Source: Methanomicrobiales archaeon (GTDB lineage: Archaea; Halobacteriota; Methanomicrobia; Methanomicrobiales; JACTUA01). From it: DNA of 42,138 bases. The notes below the pieces were generated by a model, which had not been told where the DNA came from, made no database searches, and saw only the letters and a list, made by a program, of their open reading frames with translations. Location: the NCBI GenBank assembly GCA_029907705.1, contig JARYLJ010000015.1:1-42138 (forward strand), given 5' to 3'. Positions 34,995 to 42,138 of the stretch are shown here, in pieces; within the stretch, counting starts at the first letter, position 1; each line of letters begins with the position of its first letter. Made by a program: the position numbers and the translations under genes.

Positions 34995-35351
34995 CTCTCT
35001 CAATCCTCTTTTACTGTAATAAGCACACTCACATGTGCCTATCACTGAATATCCGTGATAGATAATAAATATTTCTCAAATAATATTATCCAGCTGATTA
35101 TTGAAATTTTTTAGCAACATATTTTTATATAATATACATTTTTTAATATTTGTATATAAAAATATTGATATTTGAAAATGGTCGAATCGAAATTTTCCAT
35201 GATTTTTATCCATTACTCCACCGATCCCATCCAAATAAAAAATGTTACATCAATTCGGGTGAAATCCGCCTTCGGCCATTCAGATGATGGACCCCTGAAT
35301 AAATGGTCGGAGCAGGGTGGCGTTCTTTGAACATTTTCGCACTCGAAAATT
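34995..35351. other. AT-rich promoter region
   Basis: No gene is supported. The stretch 35050-35230 is markedly AT-rich with several TATA-like boxes (for example TTTTTATATAATATACATTTT near 35125), in contrast to the GC-rich flanks. It should carry the promoter of the minus-strand PEF-CTERM gene. Confidence 0.4.
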
Positions 35352-36113
35352 CTAGAGAACGAGGAGCGTAACGAAACCGAGCGCGGCGCAATAATAAGAA
35401 AACAGGTGAAAATGATTGCCCAGAAGGATCCTCTTCAGAATGCGGATTGCGATGTACCCCGAGATGGCGGCGAGAGATGCGCCGATCAGCATGTATGGGC
35501 CCGTTTCGGCGGGCATAGTTCCATCGATCTTCATGATCATCGCCCCGATCACCGCGGGAATGGAGAGCAGGAAGGAGAAGCAGAACGCCTCCTCTCTCGG
35601 GACGCCCTGCATCAGGGCGGCGGAGATCGTGGAACCGCTACGCGATATGCCCGGAGCGAGCGCGACCGCCTGGAAGATACCGATGACCAGTGCAACCGGA
35701 TAGGAAAGGCGCATCGATACAAGGGAGCATCTGGAGAGCTGGAGCAGGAGAGCGGTGAGGAGGAGACCGATACCCACCGCTCTGGTGCTAGAAAAGAGGG
35801 ACTCGAAGAAGGGGAGAAAAAAGATACCTGCGAGGGCGATTGGAATCGAGCCGGCTGCGAGCAGAAGAAGATAGTGCATTCTGCTGTATCCTGGACCAGA
35901 AGAGGGGGTGGTGCCGAAAAGAGCAGCGATCTCCCTTCTGAAGAAGAAGAGGACGGCGACGAGAGTTCCTGCGTGCAGTGCCACATCGAATCCTACAGAG
36001 ACATTCAGATCCATCAGTTGCTGAGCAATGACGAGGTGCCCGGAACTGGAGACGGGGAGCCACTCGGTGAATCCCTGGAGGATGGCGAGGAAGACGACTT
36101 GCAGAAGATCCAC
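35352..36113 (-). CDS. uppP: Undecaprenyl-diphosphatase (UppP/BacA family)
   Basis: A 253-residue membrane enzyme that removes a phosphate from polyprenyl diphosphate, recycling the lipid carrier used in glycosylation. Both family motifs are present: GFTEWLPVSSSGHLV (15-29) and PGISRSGSTISAALMQG (about 150-166). Eight membrane helices fit the hydrophobic profile. In archaea the carrier would be a dolichyl-type phosphate serving S-layer or N-glycan assembly, which fits the neighbouring surface protein, though they are probably not in one operon. Confidence 0.95.
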   Translation of the reverse strand: MDLLQVVFLAILQGFTEWLPVSSSGHLVIAQQLMDLNVSVGFDVALHAGTLVAVLFFFRREIAALFGTTPSSGPGYSRMHYLLLLAAGSIPIALAGIFFLPFFESLFSSTRAVGIGLLLTALLLQLSRCSLVSMRLSYPVALVIGIFQAVALAPGISRSGSTISAALMQGVPREEAFCFSFLLSIPAVIGAMIMKIDGTMPAETGPYMLIGASLAAISGYIAIRILKRILLGNHFHLFSYYCAALGFVTLLVL

Positions 36114-36257
36114 ATCAGATATTATCGCAGATTATAATTATGAATGATTGTTTGCGGATGAAAGGATGAACCAGACTTTAAAATGTCATAGTAGGGTATC
36201 AAAATCGGCCGGCTGGCATCCTTCATCTTTCTTCTATCGAATGGGGGGGGATCGATA

Positions 36258-36542
36258 TCACCCGATCTGCCGGACCCTTCCGACATTGCCATCTTCGATC
36301 CGGACTTTGATGCCATGCGGGTGAAAGGACGACCTTGTGAGAACCTCCTCCACCCTCCCTTTGATCAGTTTCCCGGTCCCCTGATCCCTCTTCAGCTCGA
36401 TCTTCACCATGGCACCGACAGAGATATCGCTTCGCTGCCGTCCGTCCTCATGGACAATCGAACGTGACTCCCCTGGCAAGGCTGTTCCTCGCCCGTGCAG
36501 TTTCTTCACCTGAAGGTGGTGATTATCTTTATTGAAAGACAT
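36258..36542 (-). CDS. YwbE family protein
   Basis: A 94-residue protein. Residues 35-92 (RQRSDISVGAMVKIELKRDQ, then TGKLIKGRVEEVLTRSSFHP and HGIKVRIEDGNVGRVRQI) match the YwbE family, small SH3/KOW-like beta-barrel proteins of about 60-65 residues whose role is unknown. The first 34 residues have no counterpart in the family. No in-frame ATG lies closer to the domain; a TTG at codon 22 or GTG at codon 12 could be the real start, so the N-terminus is uncertain. Confidence 0.82.
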   Translation of the reverse strand: MSFNKDNHHLQVKKLHGRGTALPGESRSIVHEDGRQRSDISVGAMVKIELKRDQGTGKLIKGRVEEVLTRSSFHPHGIKVRIEDGNVGRVRQIG

Positions 36543-37070
36543 TCCTGATTCCGATATGTGGGGTGGCTCGGGTTATAAAATTCTCCTCGAATGCATTGCC
36601 TTTGTGCAGGAAAGAGAGTGCCCTTTGAACACACTGAGAAAATGACAGAGGTGCGGTGCGTTCGCCATTCAAAAATTGCATGCGTGTGGCCACGACATTT
36701 AATCTGGCCGGGCTGACATGAGCGATACCGTGAATCCTCGATTATCGCGTGTAATTTTATCCGGAGTCGTGAAAAACACGTGCGCTCGAAAGAAGAGGGG
36801 GTTACCGGATCCAGATGGATCGTCGGGTCTTTGGGGCATACAATGGAGATTGCCATCTTTCCGTAGTAAAAAGGCTCCCGATTCACGCCTGTCATACATG
36901 ATACTCTGCATCGACAATCCCGCAGACCGAACAGAAAGCCACGCACAGGGTTCTTCTATGCGGCTCGCCGGGTGCAAACGGCTCCCCTTTAAATTCAGGA
37001 GCGTCACAATCCGACGCTCGGGTATCTTAAGTATACTCTGGTGGTCTGCACTGGATAAGAATTGATACCT
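36543..37070. other. 528-base intergenic region; partial repeat copy R5
   Basis: The left half (36597-36784) is a decayed copy of the dispersed repeat. From 36785 to 37070 I see no supported gene; long minus-strand frames cross it but have no family features. Confidence 0.45.
36597..36784 (+). repeat. Dispersed intergenic repeat, partial copy R5
   Basis: This aligns with the right-hand half of R4 in the same orientation: ACTGAGAAAATGACAGAGGT matches ACTGAGAATGCATGACGGAG, GCATGCGTGTGGC matches GCATGCATGTGGC, and TTTTATCCGGAGTCG matches TTTTATCCGGGGTCG near 16890. Over 30 bases beginning at GCATGC most of the differences are C-T or G-A transitions, as in an old decaying copy. The GC-rich stem half is missing. 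Confidence 0.62.
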
Positions 37071-37409
37071 TCAGATATGGTGGTTCCTGCGCAGCCAGTC
37101 CGTCTGAGTGCCGACGTACCTGTAGACGATATCGCACTTCTCGTCCTGGAAGCTCCAGGGGGTGACGATGAGCATGTCTCCCTCACGTATCCAGGTTCTC
37201 CTCTTCATCGTCCCTTTGATCCTGCCCATCCGGACGACACCGTCGGAACACCTGACTCGGATATGGTTCGCGCCAAGCATCAGTTCTGCACGGGCGAACT
37301 GTTCTCTCTTCCATTTCTTGGGCAGCCGTATACGGATAACGGGCGTCCTATCGGGATTTACCGCATTCTGGCTCGGATTGTTATCATTTTTCTGAACATG
37401 TTCTTCCAT
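37071..37409 (-). CDS. eif1a: Translation initiation factor aIF1A
   Basis: A 112-residue OB-fold factor, homologue of eIF1A and IF1, which occupies the ribosomal A site at initiation. Visible features are the basic N-terminus, IRIRLPKKWKREQFARAELM, the GANHIRVRCSDGVVRMGRIK strand pair, and GDMLIVTPWSFQDEKCDIVYRY. The ATG at 37409 fits the family start; another ATG at 37433 is in frame but leads into less conserved sequence. It is a single gene with the possible decayed frame upstream on the opposite strand. Confidence 0.96.
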   Translation of the reverse strand: MEEHVQKNDNNPSQNAVNPDRTPVIRIRLPKKWKREQFARAELMLGANHIRVRCSDGVVRMGRIKGTMKRRTWIREGDMLIVTPWSFQDEKCDIVYRYVGTQTDWLRRNHHI

Positions 37410-37432
37410 TAAACCAACTACGTCGGAATACA

Positions 37433-37854
37433 ATGGCGTCTGACATGAAGAAGGTATGGCTCCTCACGTATATTCCCCATAACGGGGATACGTCATATGG
37501 CCGATATGCCTTTGTGGTCGCACTGGAACTCCGAACCATGTGCGATCATGAGGGCGTTCAATAAAGGAGGGAATTGATGAACGCGATAGATATGGGTCTT
37601 CTTCCCAGAGGCGATGCACCAGAAATCACCTGAGAACTCACCTGCGCCGGTTCGGCGAGGAATTGGTATGCAGAAAGCCCCCCGTTATATTCACGCACAT
37701 GAGACCCCGATGGTCTGTGAGAGGAACTCCGTCAATATCGCGATCTCCATCGGGCATGGAAAGGAAAGGTAACGGAGGAAATCACCGGAAATGCGTCCAA
37801 AGTGATAAAGGACGAGATCGATATCACAGAGGATGCCTCAGCCCGGATTTGAAC
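37433..37854 (+). pseudogene. Possible decayed gene between aIF1A and tRNA-Phe
   Basis: One reading frame from ATG 37433 holds a 43-codon open stretch (MKKVWLLTYIPHNGDTSYGR in its middle), a stop at 37562, a second open stretch after GGAGGG with ATG at 37577 (18 codons), several more stops, and then, still in the same frame, about 45 codons (from 37721) that look strongly coding: EELRQYRDLHRAWKGKVTEE, then ITGNASKVIKDEIDITEDAS. The last part runs into the tRNA gene. This fits an old gene broken by stops, or a set of small frames, but I recognise no family. Confidence 0.3.
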
Positions 37855-37907
37855 CGGGGACAGCCAGATCTTCAGTCTGGCGCTCTCCCAGTCTGAGCTA
37901 CTGAGGC
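37834..37907 (-). tRNA. tRNA-Phe (GAA anticodon)
   Basis: A 74-base tRNA. The acceptor arms GCCTCAG/CTGAGGC pair fully; the D arm is GCTC...GAGC, the anticodon arm CCAGA-CTGAAGA-TCTGG with anticodon GAA, and the T arm CCCGG-TTCAAAT-CCGGG. The discriminator base is A and the 3' CCA is not encoded, which is usual in archaea. No intron is present. Confidence 0.97.
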
Positions 37908-37908
37908 C

Positions 37909-37948
37909 CCGGATCATCATTCGACCTGTCGATTAATAAATGATCCGG
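37909..37948 (-). promoter_or_regulatory. tRNA-Phe promoter with TATA box inside a 9-bp inverted repeat
   Basis: CGATTAATAAATG (37930-37942) reads as CATTTATTAATCG on the minus strand and is centred about 29 bases upstream of the tRNA 5' end, as expected for a TATA box. Perfect arms CCGGATCAT (37909-37917) and ATGATCCGG (37940-37948) flank it, the inner one beginning next to the tRNA. Confidence 0.5.
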
Positions 37949-38016
37949 TCTATTTTATTATCAGATGCGTTTCAGCAGAAAATTGAAAAATTGAAGGCCT
38001 GAGCAGGTAACGTCAG

Positions 38017-39003
38017 ATGATTGCCCCTCTGATACTGAAGAAGAAGAACGGAAGCAGCCTCCTCGATAGTTTGAGAGAGCGACAGGTGCATGTGGTTCAT
38101 CTCACACACAATGACCTCGATGCCGTGGGAGCGGATGCGATACACAGGATGGCATATGGTGGGGTCTTCTCCATCTTCACGTCGGTGAGCAACTTCGCCT
38201 CCATGCTCCAGCTGATCGCCGACCTTCCCGGAAAGGGAGACCTGCTCAGCATCACCGATCTGGGATATCAGCGCGGAGTAGAGGATGCGATGAGAGCACT
38301 GCAGGAGAACGGATGGAGGGTGGAGTGGCGGGATCACCACCGCTGGGAGGAGGGGGACATACAGAGGGTGAGGGATCTCGTCTCTCTCCTGAAGGTGGAC
38401 ACTTCCACCTGCGCCTGTGGCATCGTCGCCTGGGATCTGAAGAGAGGGGACCCTATGGCGGAGGAGGTGGCGAGGGTGGTCTGCGACTATGATATGTGGA
38501 GGAACGAGGATCCGAGGGCAGCGGTCCTCGCCCGTGTGGTTGCCAAAAACGAGAACCGTGCATATGTGAGGGATGCGCTGGTGAAGGGCATCTTCACCGA
38601 CGACTTCATCGCCTCGGAGTCCCTGAGGATCGAAGGGGAGATGCAGGACTGCATCAGATGGAGCATCAGGCACACACGGATCTACGGGGTGCGGTACCGC
38701 ATCGCGGTGGCGCCCCTCTACGGTTACCCGAGCGAGACGGCGGCAGCGATACGCGAGAGTGCAAAAACAGATATCGAGGTGCTCGTCAGTTCGAATGGCC
38801 GGTTCTCCATCAGGTCCGTGCCTCCCATCAGCCACCTCGTCGCCCGGGAGTTCGATGGAGGGGGGCACCCGCATGCGGCAGGCGGGAACTTTGGATTCTC
38901 CATCTTCGACAGGTTCGTATTTCTACTGCTGAAGTGGACGGTGCATTTCCAGCGGCTGGTGGAACGGGCAGAGATCATCGGGTCACGTACGCCCTCGATA
39001 TGA
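38017..39003 (+). CDS. DHH family phosphoesterase
   Basis: A 328-residue protein of the DHH/DHHA1 superfamily (RecJ, NrnA and cyclic-dinucleotide phosphodiesterases). Metal-binding motifs are THNDLDAVGADA (29-40), the ITDLGY aspartate (near 85), the DHH core in WRDHHRWEE (108-116) and the DHHA1 signature GGGHPHAAGGNF near residue 286. There is no membrane, PAS or CBS domain. It may degrade short oligonucleotides, phosphoadenosine phosphate or cyclic dinucleotides; which one cannot be told. The end overlaps the convergent unknown gene by 29 bases. Confidence 0.9.
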   Translation: MIAPLILKKKNGSSLLDSLRERQVHVVHLTHNDLDAVGADAIHRMAYGGVFSIFTSVSNFASMLQLIADLPGKGDLLSITDLGYQRGVEDAMRALQENGWRVEWRDHHRWEEGDIQRVRDLVSLLKVDTSTCACGIVAWDLKRGDPMAEEVARVVCDYDMWRNEDPRAAVLARVVAKNENRAYVRDALVKGIFTDDFIASESLRIEGEMQDCIRWSIRHTRIYGVRYRIAVAPLYGYPSETAAAIRESAKTDIEVLVSSNGRFSIRSVPPISHLVAREFDGGGHPHAAGGNFGFSIFDRFVFLLLKWTVHFQRLVERAEIIGSRTPSI

Positions 39004-39760
39004 GATCCGGCCAGTAGTTCTCGCAATCTCTCCTGCAATATCCTCCGACCATGATCCGGTCGGAGTCCAGATGCTCCAGTGCCTGCGTGATGTCTTCAGC
39101 ATCGGGATCGAGGAGTGCGATCCTTCGGATCGAGTAACGGTCCAGGAGGTCGTTTAGAAGAGGCAGCATGGTGGAGGGCAGCATCACCTCCGGTTGGTAC
39201 TCGAGGAGGAGCTCCAGATCCTCAGGTGAGGGCGAGGGCATGAAGAAGAGGCGTTTCTTCGAGGATAAAAGCTCCAGCTCCTCCTCCACGATCCTCTTGC
39301 AGAGGAGTACATGCCCATATGCACCCTGATCCCGCATCTCACGCATCAGACCGAGGTAGCAATCCGATATGGCAGAGAGGAATTCCTCCGGATCTCCGAA
39401 ATGACGGTCCTCGAGGGCGAGGAGATGCGGGGCCGGAATCGCCCACCAGAGGTTCGTTCGATTCCTGCTGACGACCGCGAGATCCATGAGGACGTCCCTG
39501 CCTCTCGGCGCAGGCTCCCCCACGAGCCTTCTCCCCTCCAGCCCCTCGATGGAACAGAGCCACCTCTCGTGGTAAAATTCCCCGCCGATACAGGGGAGAT
39601 CGACGCCCTCCTGGTGGTGCATGGAGAGATCGAGGAGGCAGGTGATCAGATCGGCCTCCATCCCCTGGTGCTCCCTGATCCATTCGGTAAGAAGCACCTC
39701 TTCAGGTATGGGGGCGTCCTCACCGAAGGAACGGACAGGAATTCTGACCCTTCTGACCAT
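38975..39760 (-). CDS. Conserved protein of unknown function
   Basis: A 261-residue soluble protein I do not recognise. It has three loosely defined parts: an acidic N-terminus (PIPEEVLLTEWIREHQGME), a middle with SIEGLEGRRLVGEPAPRGRD, and a C-terminal Rossmann-like half (IRRIALLDPDAEDITQALEH, then IMVGGYCRRDCENYWPDLIS). Single Cys residues CRRDC near the C-terminus could bind a metal. Coding quality is convincing over the whole length. It is divergent from metG with 43 bases between starts and its 3' end overlaps the DHH gene by 29 bases. Confidence 0.7.
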   Translation of the reverse strand: MVRRVRIPVRSFGEDAPIPEEVLLTEWIREHQGMEADLITCLLDLSMHHQEGVDLPCIGGEFYHERWLCSIEGLEGRRLVGEPAPRGRDVLMDLAVVSRNRTNLWWAIPAPHLLALEDRHFGDPEEFLSAISDCYLGLMREMRDQGAYGHVLLCKRIVEEELELLSSKKRLFFMPSPSPEDLELLLEYQPEVMLPSTMLPLLNDLLDRYSIRRIALLDPDAEDITQALEHLDSDRIMVGGYCRRDCENYWPDLISRAYVTR

Positions 39761-39803
39761 GCGGTATTACCTTATTTATAGCACGAGGTTGAAAAAGGTA
39801 GGG

Positions 39804-41795
39804 ATGAATGGGCGACCGTTGCTGGTGACCTGCGGGCTCCCGTACACGAATGGACGCTGTCACCTCGGGCATCTGAGGACATATGTTCCCGCGGATTTCT
39901 ATGTCAGATACCTCCGCCGGGCAGGCGAGGATGTCGTCTTCATCTGCGGTTCAGACAATCATGGCACCCCGATTGTGGTCAGCGCAGAGGACGAGAAGAT
40001 CCATCCACGGGAGCTCTCTCTTCGGTATCACAGGCACTTCGAGGATACTTTCAGGCGGCTGAACATAATTTTCGATCATTTCGGAATGACCGACGGGGAG
40101 ACGAACCACAGGCGGACGAGGTCGATCGTCCAGACCCTGATCGAGAGGGGTTATGTGTACAGGAAGACAGTTCAGCAGAGTTACTGCCTGAAGTGCAGGA
40201 GGTTTTTGCCCGATCGCTATGTGGAGGGCATCTGCCCGTACTGCGGGACAGGTGCGAGGGGTGACGAATGCGACCAGGGCTGCGGCCGCCATCTGGAACC
40301 GGGCGAAATCAGGGCTCCACGCTGCAGTGTATGCGGGGAACCCGCGGAATTGCGGGAACAGGAGCATTTCTTCTTCAGGCTGAGCAATTTCCGGGACTTT
40401 CTGCTGGAATACCTGGAGGATCTGAAGGGGACCGTTATCGCACGCAATTATGCGATCGGCTGGGTGAAGGAGGGCCTGCGAGACTGGTGCATCACGAGGA
40501 CCCTCGACTGGGGGGTGAAGTTCCCGGAGCACGAGGATCTCGTGGTGTATGTATGGGTGGACGCCCCCGTGGGATATATCTCCTTCACCGAGGAGTGGGC
40601 GGAGGCCCACGGGAAGGACTGGAGGTCCTACTGGTGTGGCGAGATTGTACCGGTGACGCACTTCATCGGGAGTGATATCATCTACCACCACACGATCTTC
40701 TGGCCTGCGATGCTGAAAGGGGCCGGATATGGCCTCCCGGAGGCGATCGTGGCAAGTGGCATGCTCAAGGTGAACGACCAGAAGTTCTCCAAATCGAGGG
40801 GTTATGTCGTCTGGACGAATGAGGACTATCTCGACCTGGGGCTGCCACCGGATTACCTCCGCTACTACCTCCTCTCCTATACGAGCCACACGAGGGAGCT
40901 AAACTTCTCCTGGAAGATGTTCCAGGAGAGGGTGAATAACGAGATCGTCGGCACCCTGGGTAACTTCATCTACAGGAGCCTGTACTTCACATCGAAGTTC
41001 TTCGGAGCCATACCAGCCGTGGCACCCGAGCAGGAGATAATGGACCAGATATCGCGCTGCATGGACGAAGTAGACGGGAAAGTGAGGGAATTCGAGTTCA
41101 AGGGGGCGGTTGATGCGATGATGGCGCTCGCTGCTTTCGGTAATACATATATCCAGGGGAATGCCCCTTGGAAGCTGGTGAAGGAGGATCGTGCTACCTC
41201 TGAACGAGTGGTGGTGAACTGCCTGCAGATCGTAAAAGCGCTCGCCCTGATGATGGAGCCCGTGATGCCGGATTCTGCACAGAAGATCTGGTATATGCTC
41301 GGCGAGAGTGGGTATGTAGGGGATCATCCATTGAGCGAGGCACTCGTGCCCCCTGCCCCGAGGGCGCTGGATACCCCCTCCCCTCCATTCGTGAAGCTGG
41401 ATGACGATCGGGTGAAGGAACTCGAATCCACACTGGAGAGGAGGATAGGGGAGGCGAGGAGGAAGGAGCAGGGGAAGCAGGTGGTATCCCCAGAGGAGTT
41501 CAGGCGCCTCGATATTAGAACGGGGAGGATCGTTGCAGTGGATGCGATAAAGGGATCGAAGAAGCTGCTCAGGCTCTCTGTTGACATAGGCGGGGAAATG
41601 AGGACCGTCGTGGCAGGTATTGCGGAGTTCTATCCTCCGGAGGAGCTCCGCGGAAGGGATGTGGCAATCATCGTGAATCTGAAGCCGGTGAAACTCTTTG
41701 GTGTCGAGAGCCAGGGGATGATCCTTGCCGCCGGCGACCAGGCATCCCTGCTCGTCCCGCTCAGAAAGGTGGAGCCCGGCACGAAGATAAGGTGA
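39804..41795 (+). CDS. metG: Methionyl-tRNA synthetase with C-terminal tRNA-binding domain
   Basis: A 663-residue class I synthetase. The HIGH-type motif is HLGH (20-23, in TNGRCHLGHLRTY) and the KMSKS-type motif is KFSKS (327-331). A double zinc knuckle is built from C128/C131/C144/C147 and C156/C160/C174/C177. After the anticodon-binding helical domain, residues from about 560 form an EMAP/Trbp111-type tRNA-binding domain (FRRLDIRTGRIVAVDAIKGS, then LFGVESQGMILAAGD). Some archaea encode that domain separately; here it is fused. The ATG at 39804 is preceded by AAAAAGGTAGGG. A longer upstream frame overlaps the divergent gene and is rejected. Confidence 0.96.
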   Translation: MNGRPLLVTCGLPYTNGRCHLGHLRTYVPADFYVRYLRRAGEDVVFICGSDNHGTPIVVSAEDEKIHPRELSLRYHRHFEDTFRRLNIIFDHFGMTDGETNHRRTRSIVQTLIERGYVYRKTVQQSYCLKCRRFLPDRYVEGICPYCGTGARGDECDQGCGRHLEPGEIRAPRCSVCGEPAELREQEHFFFRLSNFRDFLLEYLEDLKGTVIARNYAIGWVKEGLRDWCITRTLDWGVKFPEHEDLVVYVWVDAPVGYISFTEEWAEAHGKDWRSYWCGEIVPVTHFIGSDIIYHHTIFWPAMLKGAGYGLPEAIVASGMLKVNDQKFSKSRGYVVWTNEDYLDLGLPPDYLRYYLLSYTSHTRELNFSWKMFQERVNNEIVGTLGNFIYRSLYFTSKFFGAIPAVAPEQEIMDQISRCMDEVDGKVREFEFKGAVDAMMALAAFGNTYIQGNAPWKLVKEDRATSERVVVNCLQIVKALALMMEPVMPDSAQKIWYMLGESGYVGDHPLSEALVPPAPRALDTPSPPFVKLDDDRVKELESTLERRIGEARRKEQGKQVVSPEEFRRLDIRTGRIVAVDAIKGSKKLLRLSVDIGGEMRTVVAGIAEFYPPEELRGRDVAIIVNLKPVKLFGVESQGMILAAGDQASLLVPLRKVEPGTKIR

Positions 41796-41812
41796 GTCAG
41801 GACGCTATACTG

Positions 41813-41830
41813 TTCACTCCATTTTTTTGA
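41813..41830 (+). terminator. Putative T-rich terminator of metG
   Basis: A run of seven T (41822-41828) lies 27 bases after the metG stop, consistent with an archaeal oligo-T terminator. No stem is needed in archaea. Confidence 0.4.
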
Positions 41831-42138
41831 GGGATCGCGGGGTTTATCAGGTCGATAATAGGTAACTTCAAACTTGAAATACACCCGGTTCAATCCTCTT
41901 CGCCTAGCTCTTTGCATCAGGGTTTTTTATAATTGCTCATGAAAGATCGCAGCCTGAGAAGTTCCGAACCAGATCTGAGATGAGCATATCTCCCTGAATA
42001 CTCTGGATGGCTTCCATTCCAATCCCCCCCGCTGCGGGGCCCCTGCGTGCTATACGGTATTTCGGACGGATGGCGGAAGAATGCGGCAGTGTACACCTTA
42101 AGCTGTAAATTGAGTTCCCGTATCCTGACAGGATCTCT
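41831..42138. other. Intergenic end of the window with a possible repeat fragment
   Basis: No gene is supported. The short stretch 42008-42055 (GGCTTCC then a C-rich block and CCCCTGCGTGC) resembles the GC-rich core of repeat copy R4 in the same orientation. The rest shows no clear similarity to the element. The window ends inside this gap. Confidence 0.35.

Noticed and set aside
1-42138. CRISPR arrays, transposase genes and prophage genes
   Set aside because: No regularly spaced direct repeats, no DDE/IS-type transposase frames and no phage structural genes were found on reading the window.

Overview
The window is chromosomal DNA from a euryarchaeon, most likely a methanogen of the Methanomicrobia (Methanomicrobiales or close relatives). 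The archaeal markers are direct: sn-glycerol-1-phosphate dehydrogenase, geranylgeranyl reductase, primase PriS next to GINS, ribosomal proteins L44e and S27e, aIF2-alpha, Nop10, aIF1A, archaeal-type ProRS and MetRS, UPF0179, UPF0058, DUF63 and a PEF-CTERM surface protein. Placement below class level is inference from family distribution and cannot be settled here. I see no rRNA, CRISPR array, intact transposon or prophage. There is one tRNA (Phe).

Layout. 0.06-0.5 kb: a dispersed repeat copy. 0.5-2.3 kb (minus): PAS histidine kinase and stand-alone receiver. 2.5-9.0 kb: riboflavin/F420 reductase ArfC, a lipoprotein, a glutamate-synthase-like FMN protein, a membrane protein and a two-subunit 2-oxoacid:ferredoxin oxidoreductase. 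9.6-12.0 kb: ferritin, a zinc-ribbon protein and two repeat copies. 12.0-16.5 kb: ProS/SpoIIM/DUF63 (minus) back to back with egsA/UPF0179 (plus), then another repeat copy. 17-18.3 kb: ADP-ribosylglycohydrolase and UPF0058. 18.3-25.8 kb: a tightly packed information-processing run (elp3, priS, gins51, rpl44e, rps27e, eif2a, nop10), then an EndoQ-like repair nuclease and a ferredoxin/geranylgeranyl reductase pair for lipid saturation. 25.8-28.4 kb: TrkA-type protein, RNase HII, class II amidotransferase. 28.9-33.9 kb: a V4R-like domain protein, then a DNA-processing cassette of MrfB-like exonuclease, MrfA-like helicase with DUF1998 and a DNA methyltransferase. 34.4-37.4 kb: PEF-CTERM protein, UppP, YwbE, aIF1A. 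37.4-41.8 kb: a possible decayed gene, tRNA-Phe, DHH phosphoesterase, an unknown protein and MetRS.

Two things stand out. First, a degenerate intergenic element of about 300-440 bp occurs in at least four recognisable copies plus two fragments. All four main copies keep a related open frame (starting MxxNxPG or MASNA.GGD) and a GC-rich stem whose arms differ in sequence but still pair. It could be a MITE-like element, a structured RNA or a family of tiny genes; I do not recognise it. Second, the exonuclease/helicase-DUF1998/methyltransferase cassette combines the bacterial MrfAB repair pair with a directly abutting DNA methyltransferase, a composition that recalls DISARM defence systems.

Many neighbouring genes overlap by 4-29 bases, in the same direction or convergently, so the region is compact; most longer gaps are occupied by repeat copies or AT-rich promoter DNA.
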